Assembly: GCA_934589705.1 (NCBI GenBank)
Contig: CAKTOH010000005.1
Coordinates: forward strand, 58,932 to 122,931
Length of the DNA stretch: 64,000 bases
Direction of reading: 5' to 3'
Origin: an uncultured Oscillospiraceae bacterium
Lineage (GTDB): Bacteria; Bacillota; Clostridia; Oscillospirales; Oscillospiraceae
Position 1 is the first letter of the stretch. Each line of letters starts with the position of its first letter. Shown here in pieces: positions 52,946 to 60,848 of the stretch. The notes under the pieces are model-generated. The model had not been told where the DNA came from. It made no database searches and saw nothing but the letters and a program-made list of their open reading frames with translations. The position numbers and the translations under genes were made by a program.

Positions 52946-54250
52946 ATGATTAAAGTTGATATCTCCAACGTCTGGGGTCAGCTGACCCTGAGCGACCTGC
53001 TGGCTATGGAAAAGGAAGTGGCCGATGCCCACACCACCCTGGTGGACGGCACCGGTGAGGGCAACGATTTCCTGGGCTGGCTGAACCTGCCCGTTCGGGA
53101 GCCTACCGAGGAAATTAAGCGCATCCAGTCCGCCGCCAAGAAGATTCGGGAAAACAGCGATGTGTTCGTGGTTATCGGCATCGGCGGCTCCTACCTGGGC
53201 CCCCGGGCTGCCATCGAGCTGCTGCAGGGCCCCAACCACAACATCGGCAAGGGCAAGGGCAATCCCCAGATCTTCTTTGCCGGCAACGGCCTGAGCACCC
53301 GTCACTGGAACGAGCTTCAGGGTCTGCTGGAGGACAAGGACTTCTCCATCGCCATCATCTCCAAGTCCGGCACCACCACCGAGCCTGCCATCGCTACCCG
53401 CGCCCTGCGCTGGATGCTGGAGCGCAAGTATGGCACTGCCGGTGCCAAGGAGCGGATCTTCGCCATCACCGATCCCTGCAAGGGCGCTCTGCGCCAGATG
53501 GCTACCGAAGAGGGCTGGGAGACCTTTGTTATCCCTCAGAACGTGGGCGGCCGGTACTCCGTGCTGACCCCCGTGGGTCTGCTTCCTCTGGCGGTTGCGG
53601 GCATCGACATCATGGAAATGATGAACGGCGCCATGGATGCCAAGGAAACCTACAACCTGCGCTCCTTCGAAAATCCCGTCTGGCAGTATGCCGCCGTCCG
53701 GAACCTGCTGTACCGCAACGGCAAGGCCATTGAGATTTTCGAGTCCTTCGAGCCTGGCTTCAAGATGTTCGGCGGCTGGTGGCAGCAGCTCTTCGGCGAG
53801 TCCGAGGGCAAGGACGGCAAGGGTATCTTCCCGGCAACCGCCGAGTTCACTGCCGACCTGCACTCCCTGGGTCAGATGATCCAGTCCGGCGTCCGGAACA
53901 TTTTCGAGACCATGGTGCGTTTTGACGCTCCCGAGAAGAAGATGGTCATCGGCGGCGACGCCAAGAACCTGGATGGCCTGAACTACCTGGAGGGCCGCAC
54001 CCTGGACTTCGTGGACGAGAAGGCCTTCCTCGGCACTCTGGCTGCCCATGTGGACGGCGGCGTGCCCGTCATCACCATGGACTGCGGAGAGCTGAACGAC
54101 CGGAAGGTGGGCGAGCTGTTCTACTTCCTGGAGCTCAGCTGCGGCGTTTCCGCCTACATCCTGGGCGTGAACCCCTTCAACCAGCCCGGTGTGGAGCTGT
54201 ACAAGCGCAATATGTTCCAGCTGCTGGGCAAGCCCGGCTACGAAAAGTAA
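52946..54250 (+). CDS. pgi: Glucose-6-phosphate isomerase
   Basis: 434 residues, the shorter Firmicute type. FVVIGIGGSYLGPRAAIELL, SKSGTTTEPAIATR, the GGRYSVLTPVGLLPLAVAG signature and the C-terminal NPFNQPGVELYKRNMF block are present. It interconverts glucose- and fructose-6-phosphate. ATG 52946 lies 14 nt after AGAAAGGA; a GTG at 52934 is an alternative. Codon use is strongly biased, as for an abundant enzyme. Confidence 0.96.
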   Translation: MIKVDISNVWGQLTLSDLLAMEKEVADAHTTLVDGTGEGNDFLGWLNLPVREPTEEIKRIQSAAKKIRENSDVFVVIGIGGSYLGPRAAIELLQGPNHNIGKGKGNPQIFFAGNGLSTRHWNELQGLLEDKDFSIAIISKSGTTTEPAIATRALRWMLERKYGTAGAKERIFAITDPCKGALRQMATEEGWETFVIPQNVGGRYSVLTPVGLLPLAVAGIDIMEMMNGAMDAKETYNLRSFENPVWQYAAVRNLLYRNGKAIEIFESFEPGFKMFGGWWQQLFGESEGKDGKGIFPATAEFTADLHSLGQMIQSGVRNIFETMVRFDAPEKKMVIGGDAKNLDGLNYLEGRTLDFVDEKAFLGTLAAHVDGGVPVITMDCGELNDRKVGELFYFLELSCGVSAYILGVNPFNQPGVELYKRNMFQLLGKPGYEK

Positions 54251-54260
54251 GTGTATTTTG

Positions 54261-54296
54261 CCGGAGAGGACGGTCTGTCCTCTCCGGTACTTTTTT
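54261..54296 (+). terminator. Terminator of pgi
   Basis: 11-bp stem CCGGAGAGGAC/GTCCTCTCCGG, 5-nt loop, six Ts. Confidence 0.9.
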
Positions 54297-54334
54297 CCAA
54301 AATGAAAACTCTTGGGAAAAACGCAAAATAGTAG

Positions 54335-54363
54335 TTGCAAATTTTCCCGTTTACTGGTAGAAT
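54335..54363 (+). promoter_or_regulatory. Promoter of the P-loop orphan
   Basis: TTGCAA (54335-54340), 17-nt spacer, TAGAAT (54358-54363). Confidence 0.7.
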
Positions 54364-54402
54364 GTGCATAAGCCAAAAAACAAAGGCAAGGAGGACATTC
54401 CT

Positions 54403-54810
54403 ATGATTCATGTTATTATGGGGCTGAAGGGCTCCGGCAAAACAAAGAAGCTGATCGACGCCATCAACGGCGCGGTGGCAGAAGCCCACGGCGATGTGGT
54501 GTGCATCGAGTACGGCAGAAAGCTGACCTACGATCTTTCCTATAAGGTTCGCCTGGTGGACTCCCAGGAGTACGGCATTTCCAGCAGCGAGATGCTCAAG
54601 GGCTTCCTGAGCGGTCTGCACGCCGGCAATTTTGATATTACCAACGTCTTTATTGATAACCTCTATAAGACCATCGGTGCCGACCTGGCTGCCGCCGAGG
54701 ACTTTGTGGCCTGGTGCGCCAAGTTTGCCGCCGACAACAAGATGGAGATCACCATCACCATCTCCGAAGACCCCGCCAAGGCCAGCGAGGGCATGAAGCA
54801 GTATCTGTAA
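54403..54810 (+). CDS. Small P-loop NTPase-like protein
   Basis: 135 residues. Walker A GLKGSGKT at the very N-terminus (MIHVIMGLKGSGKTKKLIDAIN), and a possible Walker B in DITNVFIDNL. The fold resembles small thymidine-kinase or twitching-ATPase-like domains; no family name is secure. AAGGAGG precedes ATG 54403. It has its own promoter and terminator, so it is a stand-alone gene. Function unknown. Confidence 0.75.
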   Translation: MIHVIMGLKGSGKTKKLIDAINGAVAEAHGDVVCIEYGRKLTYDLSYKVRLVDSQEYGISSSEMLKGFLSGLHAGNFDITNVFIDNLYKTIGADLAAAEDFVAWCAKFAADNKMEITITISEDPAKASEGMKQYL

Positions 54811-54822
54811 GAATACATCCCC

Positions 54823-54853
54823 AGCCGCCGCAGCATCCGCTGCGGCGGCTTTT
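54823..54853 (+). terminator. Terminator of the P-loop orphan
   Basis: Perfect 12-bp stem AGCCGCCGCAGC/GCTGCGGCGGCT, ATCC loop, TTTT. Confidence 0.9.
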
Positions 54854-54885
54854 CGATATGCGAAAGGGACTGAAGGATATGCTCG

Positions 54886-55372
54886 TCATTGCGAACCAGT
54901 GGAGCACTGGTGTGGCCCTTTCCAAGGATTCCCTCCGGTCAGAATCCCCCCGGATGTTCCGGGACCTACCGGCGAAGCGCAAAGGCTCCCCTTGCTGACC
55001 AAGGGTGGTGCTCCGCGCAGCGAATCAAAATTGAAATGATTGCCAGTGACAATCATACCATAATCTGTGCTGCCCCAGTGCGCACACTGGGGCTGAGGGG
55101 ATCAGAACTTGCCCACTCTGACAATCCCTCAGTCATGGCCTTGCGTGAGACGGCCATGCCAGCTCCCTTTGCACAAGGGAGCCTCTGGGTGCTCCCGCAC
55201 CAGTGCGTTTATCGATATTTCTCAGAAGAACCTGGGAATTGTACCACATTCATGTTCTTGCCGAGACAAGAACATTGCCCCCGGAGGGATCAGCGCAAAA
55301 AGTTTCTGCGAGGCCGAAAGAAATGTGAAAGTTCGCGCGTTGGCGAGCTTTTTCGGATAAAATAAAAATTTA
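54886..55372. repeat. Intergenic repeat cluster
   Basis: GTCATTGCGAACCAGTGG unit (54888 on), GGTGGTGCTCCGCGCAGCGAAT / TGATTGCCAGTGACAATCA module (55004-55060), CCTCAGTCATGGCC...GGCCATG module (55127-55160), CTCCCTTTGCACAAGGGAG hairpin (55162-55180), hairpin ATGTTCTTG/CAAGAACAT (55252-55275) and a terminator-like GTTCGC/GCGAGC with T-run near 55330-55355. No gene is supported in this ~560-bp stretch. Confidence 0.7.
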
Positions 55373-55375
55373 CCC

Positions 55376-55404
55376 TTGCAATTTGCAATTTTTTCTTTTA
55401 TAAT
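55376..55404 (+). promoter_or_regulatory. Promoter of the second MATE gene
   Basis: TTGCAA (55376-55381), 17-nt spacer, TATAAT (55399-55404), 39 nt before the ATG. Confidence 0.8.
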
Positions 55405-55443
55405 GCTAATGTAAGAGATTATGTGTATTTATAGGAGAAAAGA

Positions 55444-56817
55444 ATGAGCGATTTACGAGAAAACAAAATGGGCGTCATGCCGGAAGGAAAGCTTCTGCTG
55501 AATATGGGCCTTCCCATGATTGCCTCCATGCTGGTGCAGGCCCTTTATAACGTGGTGGACAGCATCTACGTCTCTCAGATTTCCGAGAGCGCGGTGACCG
55601 CCCTGTCCCTGGCCTTCCCCATTCAGAATATGCAGATCGGCTTCGCCGTGGGCATCGGCGTGGGCGTCAACTCCCTGCTCAGCAAGAGCCTGGGCGAAAA
55701 GAACCAGGAGGCCGCCAACTTTACCGCGGGCAACGGCGTCACCCTGATGATGATCTGCACCGTCCTGTTCATGCTCTTCGGCGCGTTCGGCGTCCGGCCC
55801 TACTATGAGATGCAGTCCACCGTGGCGGAAACCGTGGAGGGCGGCATCGTTTATTCCAAAATCTGCTGCCTGCTGACTCTGGGCGTGTTTATGTCCGTGC
55901 TGGGCGAGCGGCTGCTTCAGGCCACAGGCCGGACGGTCCATACCATGATCACCCAGAGCCTGGGCGCTATCATCAACATCATCCTGGATCCCATCCTGAT
56001 TCACGGCTGGTTTGGTGCTCCCGCCATGGGCATCGCCGGCGCGGCCATTGCCACAGTCATCGGTCAGTTTGCTTCCGCGGCGCTGGTGTGGTGCTTTAAT
56101 TTCAAGTTCAATCCCGAGGTTCAGCTGGCCTGGAAGTATGTGAAGCTTCACGGCCAGATCGTCCGCTCCATCCTGACCGTGGGCATCCCCTCGGTGGTGA
56201 TGAACGGCATCGGCTCTGTCATGAACTTCGGCATGAACCAGATCCTTCAGGGCTTTACCGAGACGGCTACCGGCGTCTTCGGCGTATATTTCAAGCTGCA
56301 AAGCTTTTTCTTCATGCCCCTGTTCGGCCTGAACAACGCCACCATTTCCATCATTGCCTACAACTACGGTGCCCGGAAGCCCCGCAGAATTACAAAGACC
56401 CTGAAAATCGCCTGCACTGCGGCGGTGTGCCTGATGCTGGCGGGCTTTCTGGCCTTCCAGTTTGCCCCGGATCTGCTGATCGGCATGTTCAACCCCAGCG
56501 AGACCTTCCTGGTCATCGGTCGGGCAGCACTGCGCACCATCAGCTGGAGCTTCCCCCTGGCGGCCTTCGGCATCGCCCTCAGCGGCTGCTTCCAGGCCCT
56601 GGGCAACGGCATTTACAGCACCATCGTTTCCCTGTGCCGTCAGATGCTGGTGCTGCTGCCGGTGGCTTATCTGCTGAGCAAAACCGGCGAGGTCAACGCG
56701 GTGTGGCTGTCCTTCATCATTGCGGAGGTCATCAGCCTGGCGGTGACCCTGACCTTCTTCCGCCGGATTTACCGGCAGAAGATTCAGCCCTTGTTTGCCG
56801 CCAAGGATGCAGAATAA
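55444..56817 (+). CDS. MATE-family efflux transporter
   Basis: 457 residues with ~12 helices. LLLNMGLPMIASMLVQALYNVVDSIYVSQISESAVTALSLAFPIQ is the typical N-terminus and PAMGIAGAAIATVIGQ the mid-loop motif. Not closely similar to the MATE protein at 45.3-46.7 kb, so not a recent duplicate. Substrate unknown. AGGAGA precedes ATG 55444. Confidence 0.92.
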   Translation: MSDLRENKMGVMPEGKLLLNMGLPMIASMLVQALYNVVDSIYVSQISESAVTALSLAFPIQNMQIGFAVGIGVGVNSLLSKSLGEKNQEAANFTAGNGVTLMMICTVLFMLFGAFGVRPYYEMQSTVAETVEGGIVYSKICCLLTLGVFMSVLGERLLQATGRTVHTMITQSLGAIINIILDPILIHGWFGAPAMGIAGAAIATVIGQFASAALVWCFNFKFNPEVQLAWKYVKLHGQIVRSILTVGIPSVVMNGIGSVMNFGMNQILQGFTETATGVFGVYFKLQSFFFMPLFGLNNATISIIAYNYGARKPRRITKTLKIACTAAVCLMLAGFLAFQFAPDLLIGMFNPSETFLVIGRAALRTISWSFPLAAFGIALSGCFQALGNGIYSTIVSLCRQMLVLLPVAYLLSKTGEVNAVWLSFIIAEVISLAVTLTFFRRIYRQKIQPLFAAKDAE

Positions 56818-56847
56818 AAATGTCCGCCCACCCTGGGCGGGCATTTT
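56817..56847 (+). terminator. Terminator of the second MATE gene
   Basis: 14-bp stem (56817-56830 with 56834-56847, one G-U), CCC loop, T-run within the right arm. Confidence 0.75.
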
Positions 56848-56864
56848 GCGAAGGAGAGAGAAAA

Positions 56865-57713
56865 ATGTACGCGGATTGCCACATCCACATGGTACTGGAC
56901 GGAGAAAACTGGAAGGCGGCCATTTCCCGGCATAGGGAGAAGGTCAATGAGAAGTGGATTCGGCAGACCCTTGGCCGGTATCAAAATCTGGGTTTTACCT
57001 ATCTCCGGGACGGCGGCGACCGCTGGGGCGTAGGAAAGCGGGCTCGGGAGCTGGCAGGGGAGTACGGCATCACCTACCGGACGCCGCTGGCTCCGCTGTG
57101 CAAGACGGGGCACTACGGCGGCTTCATCGGCGAAAAATACGAGAATTTGAAAGAATTCCCGGAAAAAGTCATGAGTACCCGAAAAAACGGAGCGGATTTC
57201 ATCAAAATCATGATTTCCGGCCTGATGGATTTTGACCGGTTCGGTGTGCTGACGGAGCCGGGGCTGGAACCGGAAGAAATCCGGGAGCTGATTCACATTG
57301 CCCATGAGGAGGGCATGGCGGTGATGGCTCACGCCAACGGAGCGCAGACGGTGCTGGCCGCGGCTCAGGCCGGGGTGGATTCCGTGGAGCACGGAGCCTA
57401 CCTGAACGGGGAGGCCCTTCACGCCATGCGGGAGGTCGGAACGGTCTGGGTGCCTACCCTGTCCACCATCGGAAACCTCCGGGGAAAAGGCAGGTTCCGG
57501 GAGGCGGCGGTGGAGGAAATTCTGGAATCCGCCCAGGAAAATGTCCGCACCTTTGCCGCTCTCGGCGGCCTCGTTGCTCCGGGAACCGACGCCGGAGCCT
57601 GGGCGGTGCCCCATGGCAGTCTGACGGAGTACGCCCTTCTGCGACAAGCCCTGGGCCCCAGCACGGAAGCCATCCTGGAAGCCGGCACCCGGGAAATCCA
57701 AAGAAAGTTCTGA
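56865..57713 (+). CDS. Amidohydrolase (imidazolonepropionase/prolidase-like)
   Basis: 282 residues. A complete binuclear-type metal site is visible: HxH (H6, H8 in DCHIH), Lys K114 (FIKIM) as possible carboxylated bridge, H156 (AHANG), H176 (EHG) and D242 (GTDAG). The protein starts directly at the barrel and lacks the N-terminal beta-sandwich of most relatives. Substrate unknown. ATG 56865 has AAGGAGAG upstream, and it is 18 nt after the MATE terminator. Confidence 0.85.
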   Translation: MYADCHIHMVLDGENWKAAISRHREKVNEKWIRQTLGRYQNLGFTYLRDGGDRWGVGKRARELAGEYGITYRTPLAPLCKTGHYGGFIGEKYENLKEFPEKVMSTRKNGADFIKIMISGLMDFDRFGVLTEPGLEPEEIRELIHIAHEEGMAVMAHANGAQTVLAAAQAGVDSVEHGAYLNGEALHAMREVGTVWVPTLSTIGNLRGKGRFREAAVEEILESAQENVRTFAALGGLVAPGTDAGAWAVPHGSLTEYALLRQALGPSTEAILEAGTREIQRKF

Positions 57714-57740
57714 TTTTTTTACAACAAAATCAATTTGCCT

Positions 57741-57773
57741 CCCCCGCCGGACATATCACCAGCGGGGGCCGTT
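57741..57773 (+). terminator. Terminator of the amidohydrolase
   Basis: CCCCCGC (57741-57747) with GCGGGGG (57762-57768), then CCGTTT. Confidence 0.55.
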
Positions 57774-57811
57774 TCGCAGATAGAGAAGAGGGAAATATTT
57801 GCGGATGCCTA

Positions 57812-57840
57812 TTGACAATGGTACTGCTTATATGTATAAT
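57812..57840 (+). promoter_or_regulatory. Promoter of the TetR gene
   Basis: TTGACA (57812-57817), 17-nt spacer, TATAAT (57835-57840). The AT-rich ATGCAT-centred palindromic stretch over the -10 and CTGAATTCAG (57874-57883) are possible operators. Confidence 0.8.
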
Positions 57841-57898
57841 GCATGATATATATCGAACAATATATAAAACTATCTGAATTCAGGAAAGGACTGTGCCT

Positions 57899-58531
57899 AT
57901 GGCGCCCAGGAACAAGTTCACGAAAGCGGAAATGGTGGAGGCAGCCCTGGGGGTCGTCCGGGCCAAAGGCATCGACGGCCTGACGGCGAAGACATTGGCG
58001 GAGGCCCTGGGCATTTCTACCCAGCCGGTGTTTACCGCCTTCGGCGCCATGGAAAACCTCCGGCAGGCGGTGTATGCTGCCGGGGTGGGGGTGTATGACC
58101 GCTACATGGAGGCGGGATTGGGGGAGAAAATTCCCTTCTTCGGCGTCGGAATGCAGCATATCCGCTTTGCCCGGGAGGAGCCGGAGCTGTACCAGTTTCT
58201 TTTCCTGAACCGGGCTCAGGATTCCCGGTGTAGTGTCATGCAGACCATGGCCCACCTGCAGGTACGGGTTCGGCCGACACTCATGGGCATTTACCGGATC
58301 ACTTCTGAGGAAGCGGATTTCTACTTTCGGAATCTGTGGCTGGCGGCGCACAGTCTGGCCACCCTGATCGTCACCGGCGACTGCTCCTATTCCGACCGGG
58401 AAATCGGCCGGATCCTTACGGGCTTCAGCATCAGCACCTATCAGGCCATTCGGGAGATTCCCGGCTTTGCCGCCGGCACCTTTGACCGGGATGCTGTCTT
58501 CCGGGCGCTGATTTCCGAAGAAGGCAGGTGA
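57899..58531 (+). CDS. TetR/AcrR-family transcriptional regulator
   Basis: 210 residues. N-terminal helix-turn-helix: FTKAEMVEAALGVVRAKGIDGLTAKTLAEALGISTQPVFTAFGAMENLRQAV. The C-terminal ligand domain (DUF-type WHG, YQFLFLN) is like those of small-molecule sensing members. ATG 57899 is 8 nt after GGAAAGGA; a GTG two codons earlier is in frame. It probably controls itself and the short genes that follow. Confidence 0.88.
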   Translation: MAPRNKFTKAEMVEAALGVVRAKGIDGLTAKTLAEALGISTQPVFTAFGAMENLRQAVYAAGVGVYDRYMEAGLGEKIPFFGVGMQHIRFAREEPELYQFLFLNRAQDSRCSVMQTMAHLQVRVRPTLMGIYRITSEEADFYFRNLWLAAHSLATLIVTGDCSYSDREIGRILTGFSISTYQAIREIPGFAAGTFDRDAVFRALISEEGR

Positions 58532-58537
58532 GAGGCG

Positions 58538-58726
58538 ATGGGGGAAGAAAAAGGGGCGAGCCTTTCGTGGCTTCGCTACCCCAAATGCGGCGGCAAAACC
58601 AGAACCCGGGTGCGGGCTCGGACGGTACTGGCGGATTTCCCTCTGTTCTGCCCGAAATGCAGATACTCCTGCGTGATTCGCTATCAGAACGGAAAAATCG
58701 TCGATATCAAATTGCCAGACGCTTAA
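58538..58726 (+). CDS. Cysteine-rich KTR-type zinc-ribbon protein
   Basis: 62 residues. The CGGKTRTRVRARTVLADFPLFCPKC core matches the Cys-rich KTR family often found near regulators on mobile elements. Family members usually have CPxCGxKT; here the first Cys is Tyr (RYPKCGGKT), leaving three cysteines of the expected four, so zinc binding may be weakened. GAGAGGC lies before ATG 58538, 6 nt after tetR. Confidence 0.75.
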   Translation: MGEEKGASLSWLRYPKCGGKTRTRVRARTVLADFPLFCPKCRYSCVIRYQNGKIVDIKLPDA

Positions 58727-58729
58727 GAC

Positions 58730-58771
58730 GCAGTGCAAGCCGGGAAAACGGTTTGCGCTGCATTCATTTTT
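58730..58771 (+). terminator. Hairpin after the KTR gene
   Basis: 13-bp stem with two G-U pairs (58730-58742 with 58749-58761), then ATTCATTTTT. Confidence 0.65.
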
Positions 58772-58785
58772 GAGGAGGAAGGAAT

Positions 58786-59145
58786 ATGAACCAACTGCTT
58801 GGCTGCTGCGGGCTGGACTGTGGGACCTGCGATGCCCGAATTGCGACCGTTACCAATGACGCTTCTTTGCGGGAGAAAACCGCCGCCCTGTGGACAAAGC
58901 TCAACGGCGTGCCCATCACGTCGGAAATGCTCCACTGCACCGGCTGCCGGATGGAGGGCACTAAGACACCCTTCTGTGACCGGCTGTGCGCCGTCCACAA
59001 CTGCGTCCGGGAGAAAGCCTTGGACACCTGTGCGGATTGTGCACAGATGGATGCCTGCCAGACCCTGGGGGCCATCACTGCAAATACCCCAGCGGCCCTG
59101 GAAAACCTGAAACGCCTGCGCCGACTGACCCGGCCCGGAATTTGA
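58786..59145 (+). CDS. DUF3795 protein
   Basis: 119 residues with eleven cysteines: CCGLDCGTCDA at the N-terminus, then CTGCRMEG, FCDRLCAVHNCVREK and CADCAQMDAC. This spacing defines the DUF3795 family, presumed metal- or cluster-binding; function unknown. GGAGGAAGG precedes ATG 58786. 15 nt before the acyltransferase pseudogene. Confidence 0.85.
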   Translation: MNQLLGCCGLDCGTCDARIATVTNDASLREKTAALWTKLNGVPITSEMLHCTGCRMEGTKTPFCDRLCAVHNCVREKALDTCADCAQMDACQTLGAITANTPAALENLKRLRRLTRPGI

Positions 59146-59160
59146 CAGGAGAAGGTTGTG

Positions 59161-59829
59161 ATGGAAAAGATATATCCCCGGCCTCAGGATCCGCAGATGG
59201 TCTATCTGAAAGACGTGATTACCGGGCCGAACATCCAGGTGGGCGATTACACGGTTTACCATGATTTTGTCCGGGATCCCCGGGATTTCGAGAAGAACAA
59301 CGTGCTCTACCACTACCCGGTGAACGGCGACAAGCTGATCATCGGCAAATTCTGCTCCATTGCCTGCTGAGCGAAATTTCTGTTTACCGGCGGCAACCAC
59401 TGCCTAAGCTCTCTGGCAACCTATTCCTTCCCCATCTTCTTCGACGCCTGGGGCCTGGACGCGAAAAATATCCGGGCGGCCTGGGACAACAAGGGGGACA
59501 CCGTCATCGGCAACGACGTCTGGATCGGCTATGAGGCCCTGATCATGCCGGGGGTGAAAATCGGAAACGGCGCGATCATCGGCACCCGGGCGGTGGTGAC
59601 GAAGGACGTGCCGCCCTATACCATCGTGGCCGGCGTTCCGGCAAGGCCCATCCGCAGACGCTTTGACGTTGCCACCATAGAACGGCTGGAGGCTTTACGC
59701 TGGTGGGATTGGGACTGGGAACAGATCAAGGCCAGCATCCAGGTCATCCAGTCGGGAGACATTGCGGCTTTGGAGAATTGCTCCCCGGCTGGGATGGAGC
59801 AAGCAAGAAAAACAAGGAATGAAGAATGA
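59161..59829 (+). pseudogene. CatB/Vat-type xenobiotic acyltransferase with in-frame TGA
   Basis: One continuous frame of 222 sense codons is broken only by TGA at 59368-59370. Before it: MEKIYPRPQDPQMVYLKDVI...LIIGKFCSIAC; after it: AKFLFTGGNHCLSSLATYSFPIF, GDTVIGNDVWIGYEALIMPGVKIGNGAIIGTRAVVTKDVPPYTIVAGVPA. Relatives (streptogramin and type-B chloramphenicol acetyltransferases) have Gly at the TGA position (CGAKF), so GGA to TGA is the simplest cause. The hexapeptide-repeat region and the NH catalytic His are otherwise kept. Recent inactivation, suppression, or a sequencing error are all possible. Confidence 0.85.
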
Positions 59830-60019
59830 GATAAAGCACCTGATTCTGCCGGAGATCGGCTGCCACATTGCGAAGGCCAATCGGCACCGGGGCTGCGCGA
59901 AGGAGGCGGCCCGGGCCAGCGGCATGACGCTGCGAAACGTCTTCACTGCCGCCGAAGGCGAAAGGATCCTTGCGTATGTCCTCCGCCGGGAGCAATGGCG
60001 GAAGCAGAGCAGGAAATAG
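59819..60019 (+). CDS. Small protein of unknown function
   Basis: 66 residues, basic: MKNEIKHLILPEIGCHIAKANRHRGCAKEAARASGMTLRNVF...YVLRREQWRKQ. It overlaps the acyltransferase end by 11 nt, with AACAAGGA before ATG 59819. No family recognised. The coupling and a terminator at 60047 support a gene, but it could be a remnant. Confidence 0.4.
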   Translation: MKNEIKHLILPEIGCHIAKANRHRGCAKEAARASGMTLRNVFTAAEGERILAYVLRREQWRKQSRK

Positions 60020-60046
60020 AGAAACCGCAAGGGAAAACATATGAAA

Positions 60047-60080
60047 TAGTGGGCACCATCCTATGGAATGGTGCCCACTA
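60047..60080 (+). terminator. Terminator closing the accessory island
   Basis: Perfect 13-bp stem TAGTGGGCACCAT/ATGGTGCCCACTA, followed by TTC. Confidence 0.7.
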
Positions 60081-60123
60081 TTCAACGGGGAAGCTCAGAT
60101 TTGGCTGGCAAATGAACAGATGA

Positions 60124-60290
60124 TACTGAACTCCAATTAAAATCTTTAAAAAAGATTTTAATTGCCTGAAGGGCATGGAGTTCATATGAGACTTGTTTTG
60201 TGATTTCTTTCCTTATAAATCACAAAACAGGCAGCGCCGTCAGGCGATGCCTTCCTGATTAAAATTAAGATTTTAATCAGGAAATAGTAT
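60124..60290 (+). repeat. 167-bp multi-hairpin repeat, copy 3
   Basis: Identical by eye to copy 2 (40634-40800), including the ATACT...AGTAT ends. It lies between the accessory island and the mobile-element end; no gene starts right after it. Confidence 0.92.
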
Positions 60291-60322
60291 GAAAAATGAT
60301 AGAATAGAGGTATGAATAGCAA

Positions 60323-60355
60323 AACGACCTGAATACAAAGCATTCAGGTCGTTTG
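60323..60355 (-). terminator. Hairpin next to a tRNA-3'-end-like sequence
   Basis: 13-bp stem AAACGACCTGAAT/ATTCAGGTCGTTT. On the minus strand it is preceded by TTCAAATCCGTCCTCCCCACCA-like sequence (60377-60356), which resembles a tRNA T-arm and acceptor 3' end but is one base short of canonical spacing. Confidence 0.45.
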
Positions 60356-60631
60356 GTGGGGGAGGACGGATTTGAAGCAACCGCTTATGCCATACATGGA
60401 ATATTGTGAGGATGTCAGGGGGAGGGAAGAAGCCCCGAGAGGGAAAATAGAAATCAAGATCACCGTAACAATTACCCCAACAAAAGAGAAAAGCCCCGCA
60501 CCTAAGAGCCAAAAGGTACAGAGCAATTCCCCAAAAACCAGTATCATAATACACAACAAATAACCAAAAGTCAAGCCCACTCCTGACAAACTCTTGGGGT
60601 GTCCGCACAGTAAAGGAAAGGAAGATAACAA

Positions 60632-60816
60632 ATGGGCGAAAAGTTGGAAGCTGCTAGGCAAGCGGCAGGGAATGGCCCAAGGACAGCTGGCAGAGTTCGT
60701 CGGATGCTACCCAGCGAGATAACAGCCGATGGGAGAGCGGCCGTGTGGAGCCCGGGGTGCTGACGGTCAAGAAGATTGCGCAGGTTCTCGGATGCGGCAT
60801 GGACGACCTGGTATAA
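60632..60816 (+). pseudogene. Decayed XRE-family helix-turn-helix regulator
   Basis: The recognisable regulator is split over frames. One frame reads GKRQGMAQGQLAEFVGCYPAR then stops; another resumes with VEPGVLTVKKIAQVLGCGMDDLV and a stop at 60816. Together they cover the HTH and C-terminal helix of a ~65-residue XRE repressor. At least one frameshift and one stop intervene. It is probably a relic of the adjacent mobile element. Confidence 0.65.
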
Positions 60817-60848
60817 GCGAATGAAATCACTTTATTAAGAAATAGTAT
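60817..60848 (+). repeat. Truncated right end of the multi-hairpin element family
   Basis: ATGAAATCACTTTATTAAGAAATAGTAT matches the right end of the element at 25248-25417 (GAAATCATTTTATTAAGAAATAGTAT) with few changes. It abuts the recombinase stop codon. Confidence 0.65.

Noticed and set aside
56427..56864. N-terminal extension of the 56.9 kb amidohydrolase
   Set aside because: Extension is a shadow of the MATE gene; AAGGAGAG and ATG 56865 follow a terminator.
59368..59370. TGA as selenocysteine codon
   Set aside because: Relatives have Gly at this position; no redox motif and no SECIS-like hairpin seen immediately downstream.
60344..60661. Minus-strand 105-codon frame with two hydrophobic stretches
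   Set aside because: No ribosome site, runs through the tRNA-like fragment and lies over the hairpin region; could be a remnant of a membrane protein but is not supportable.
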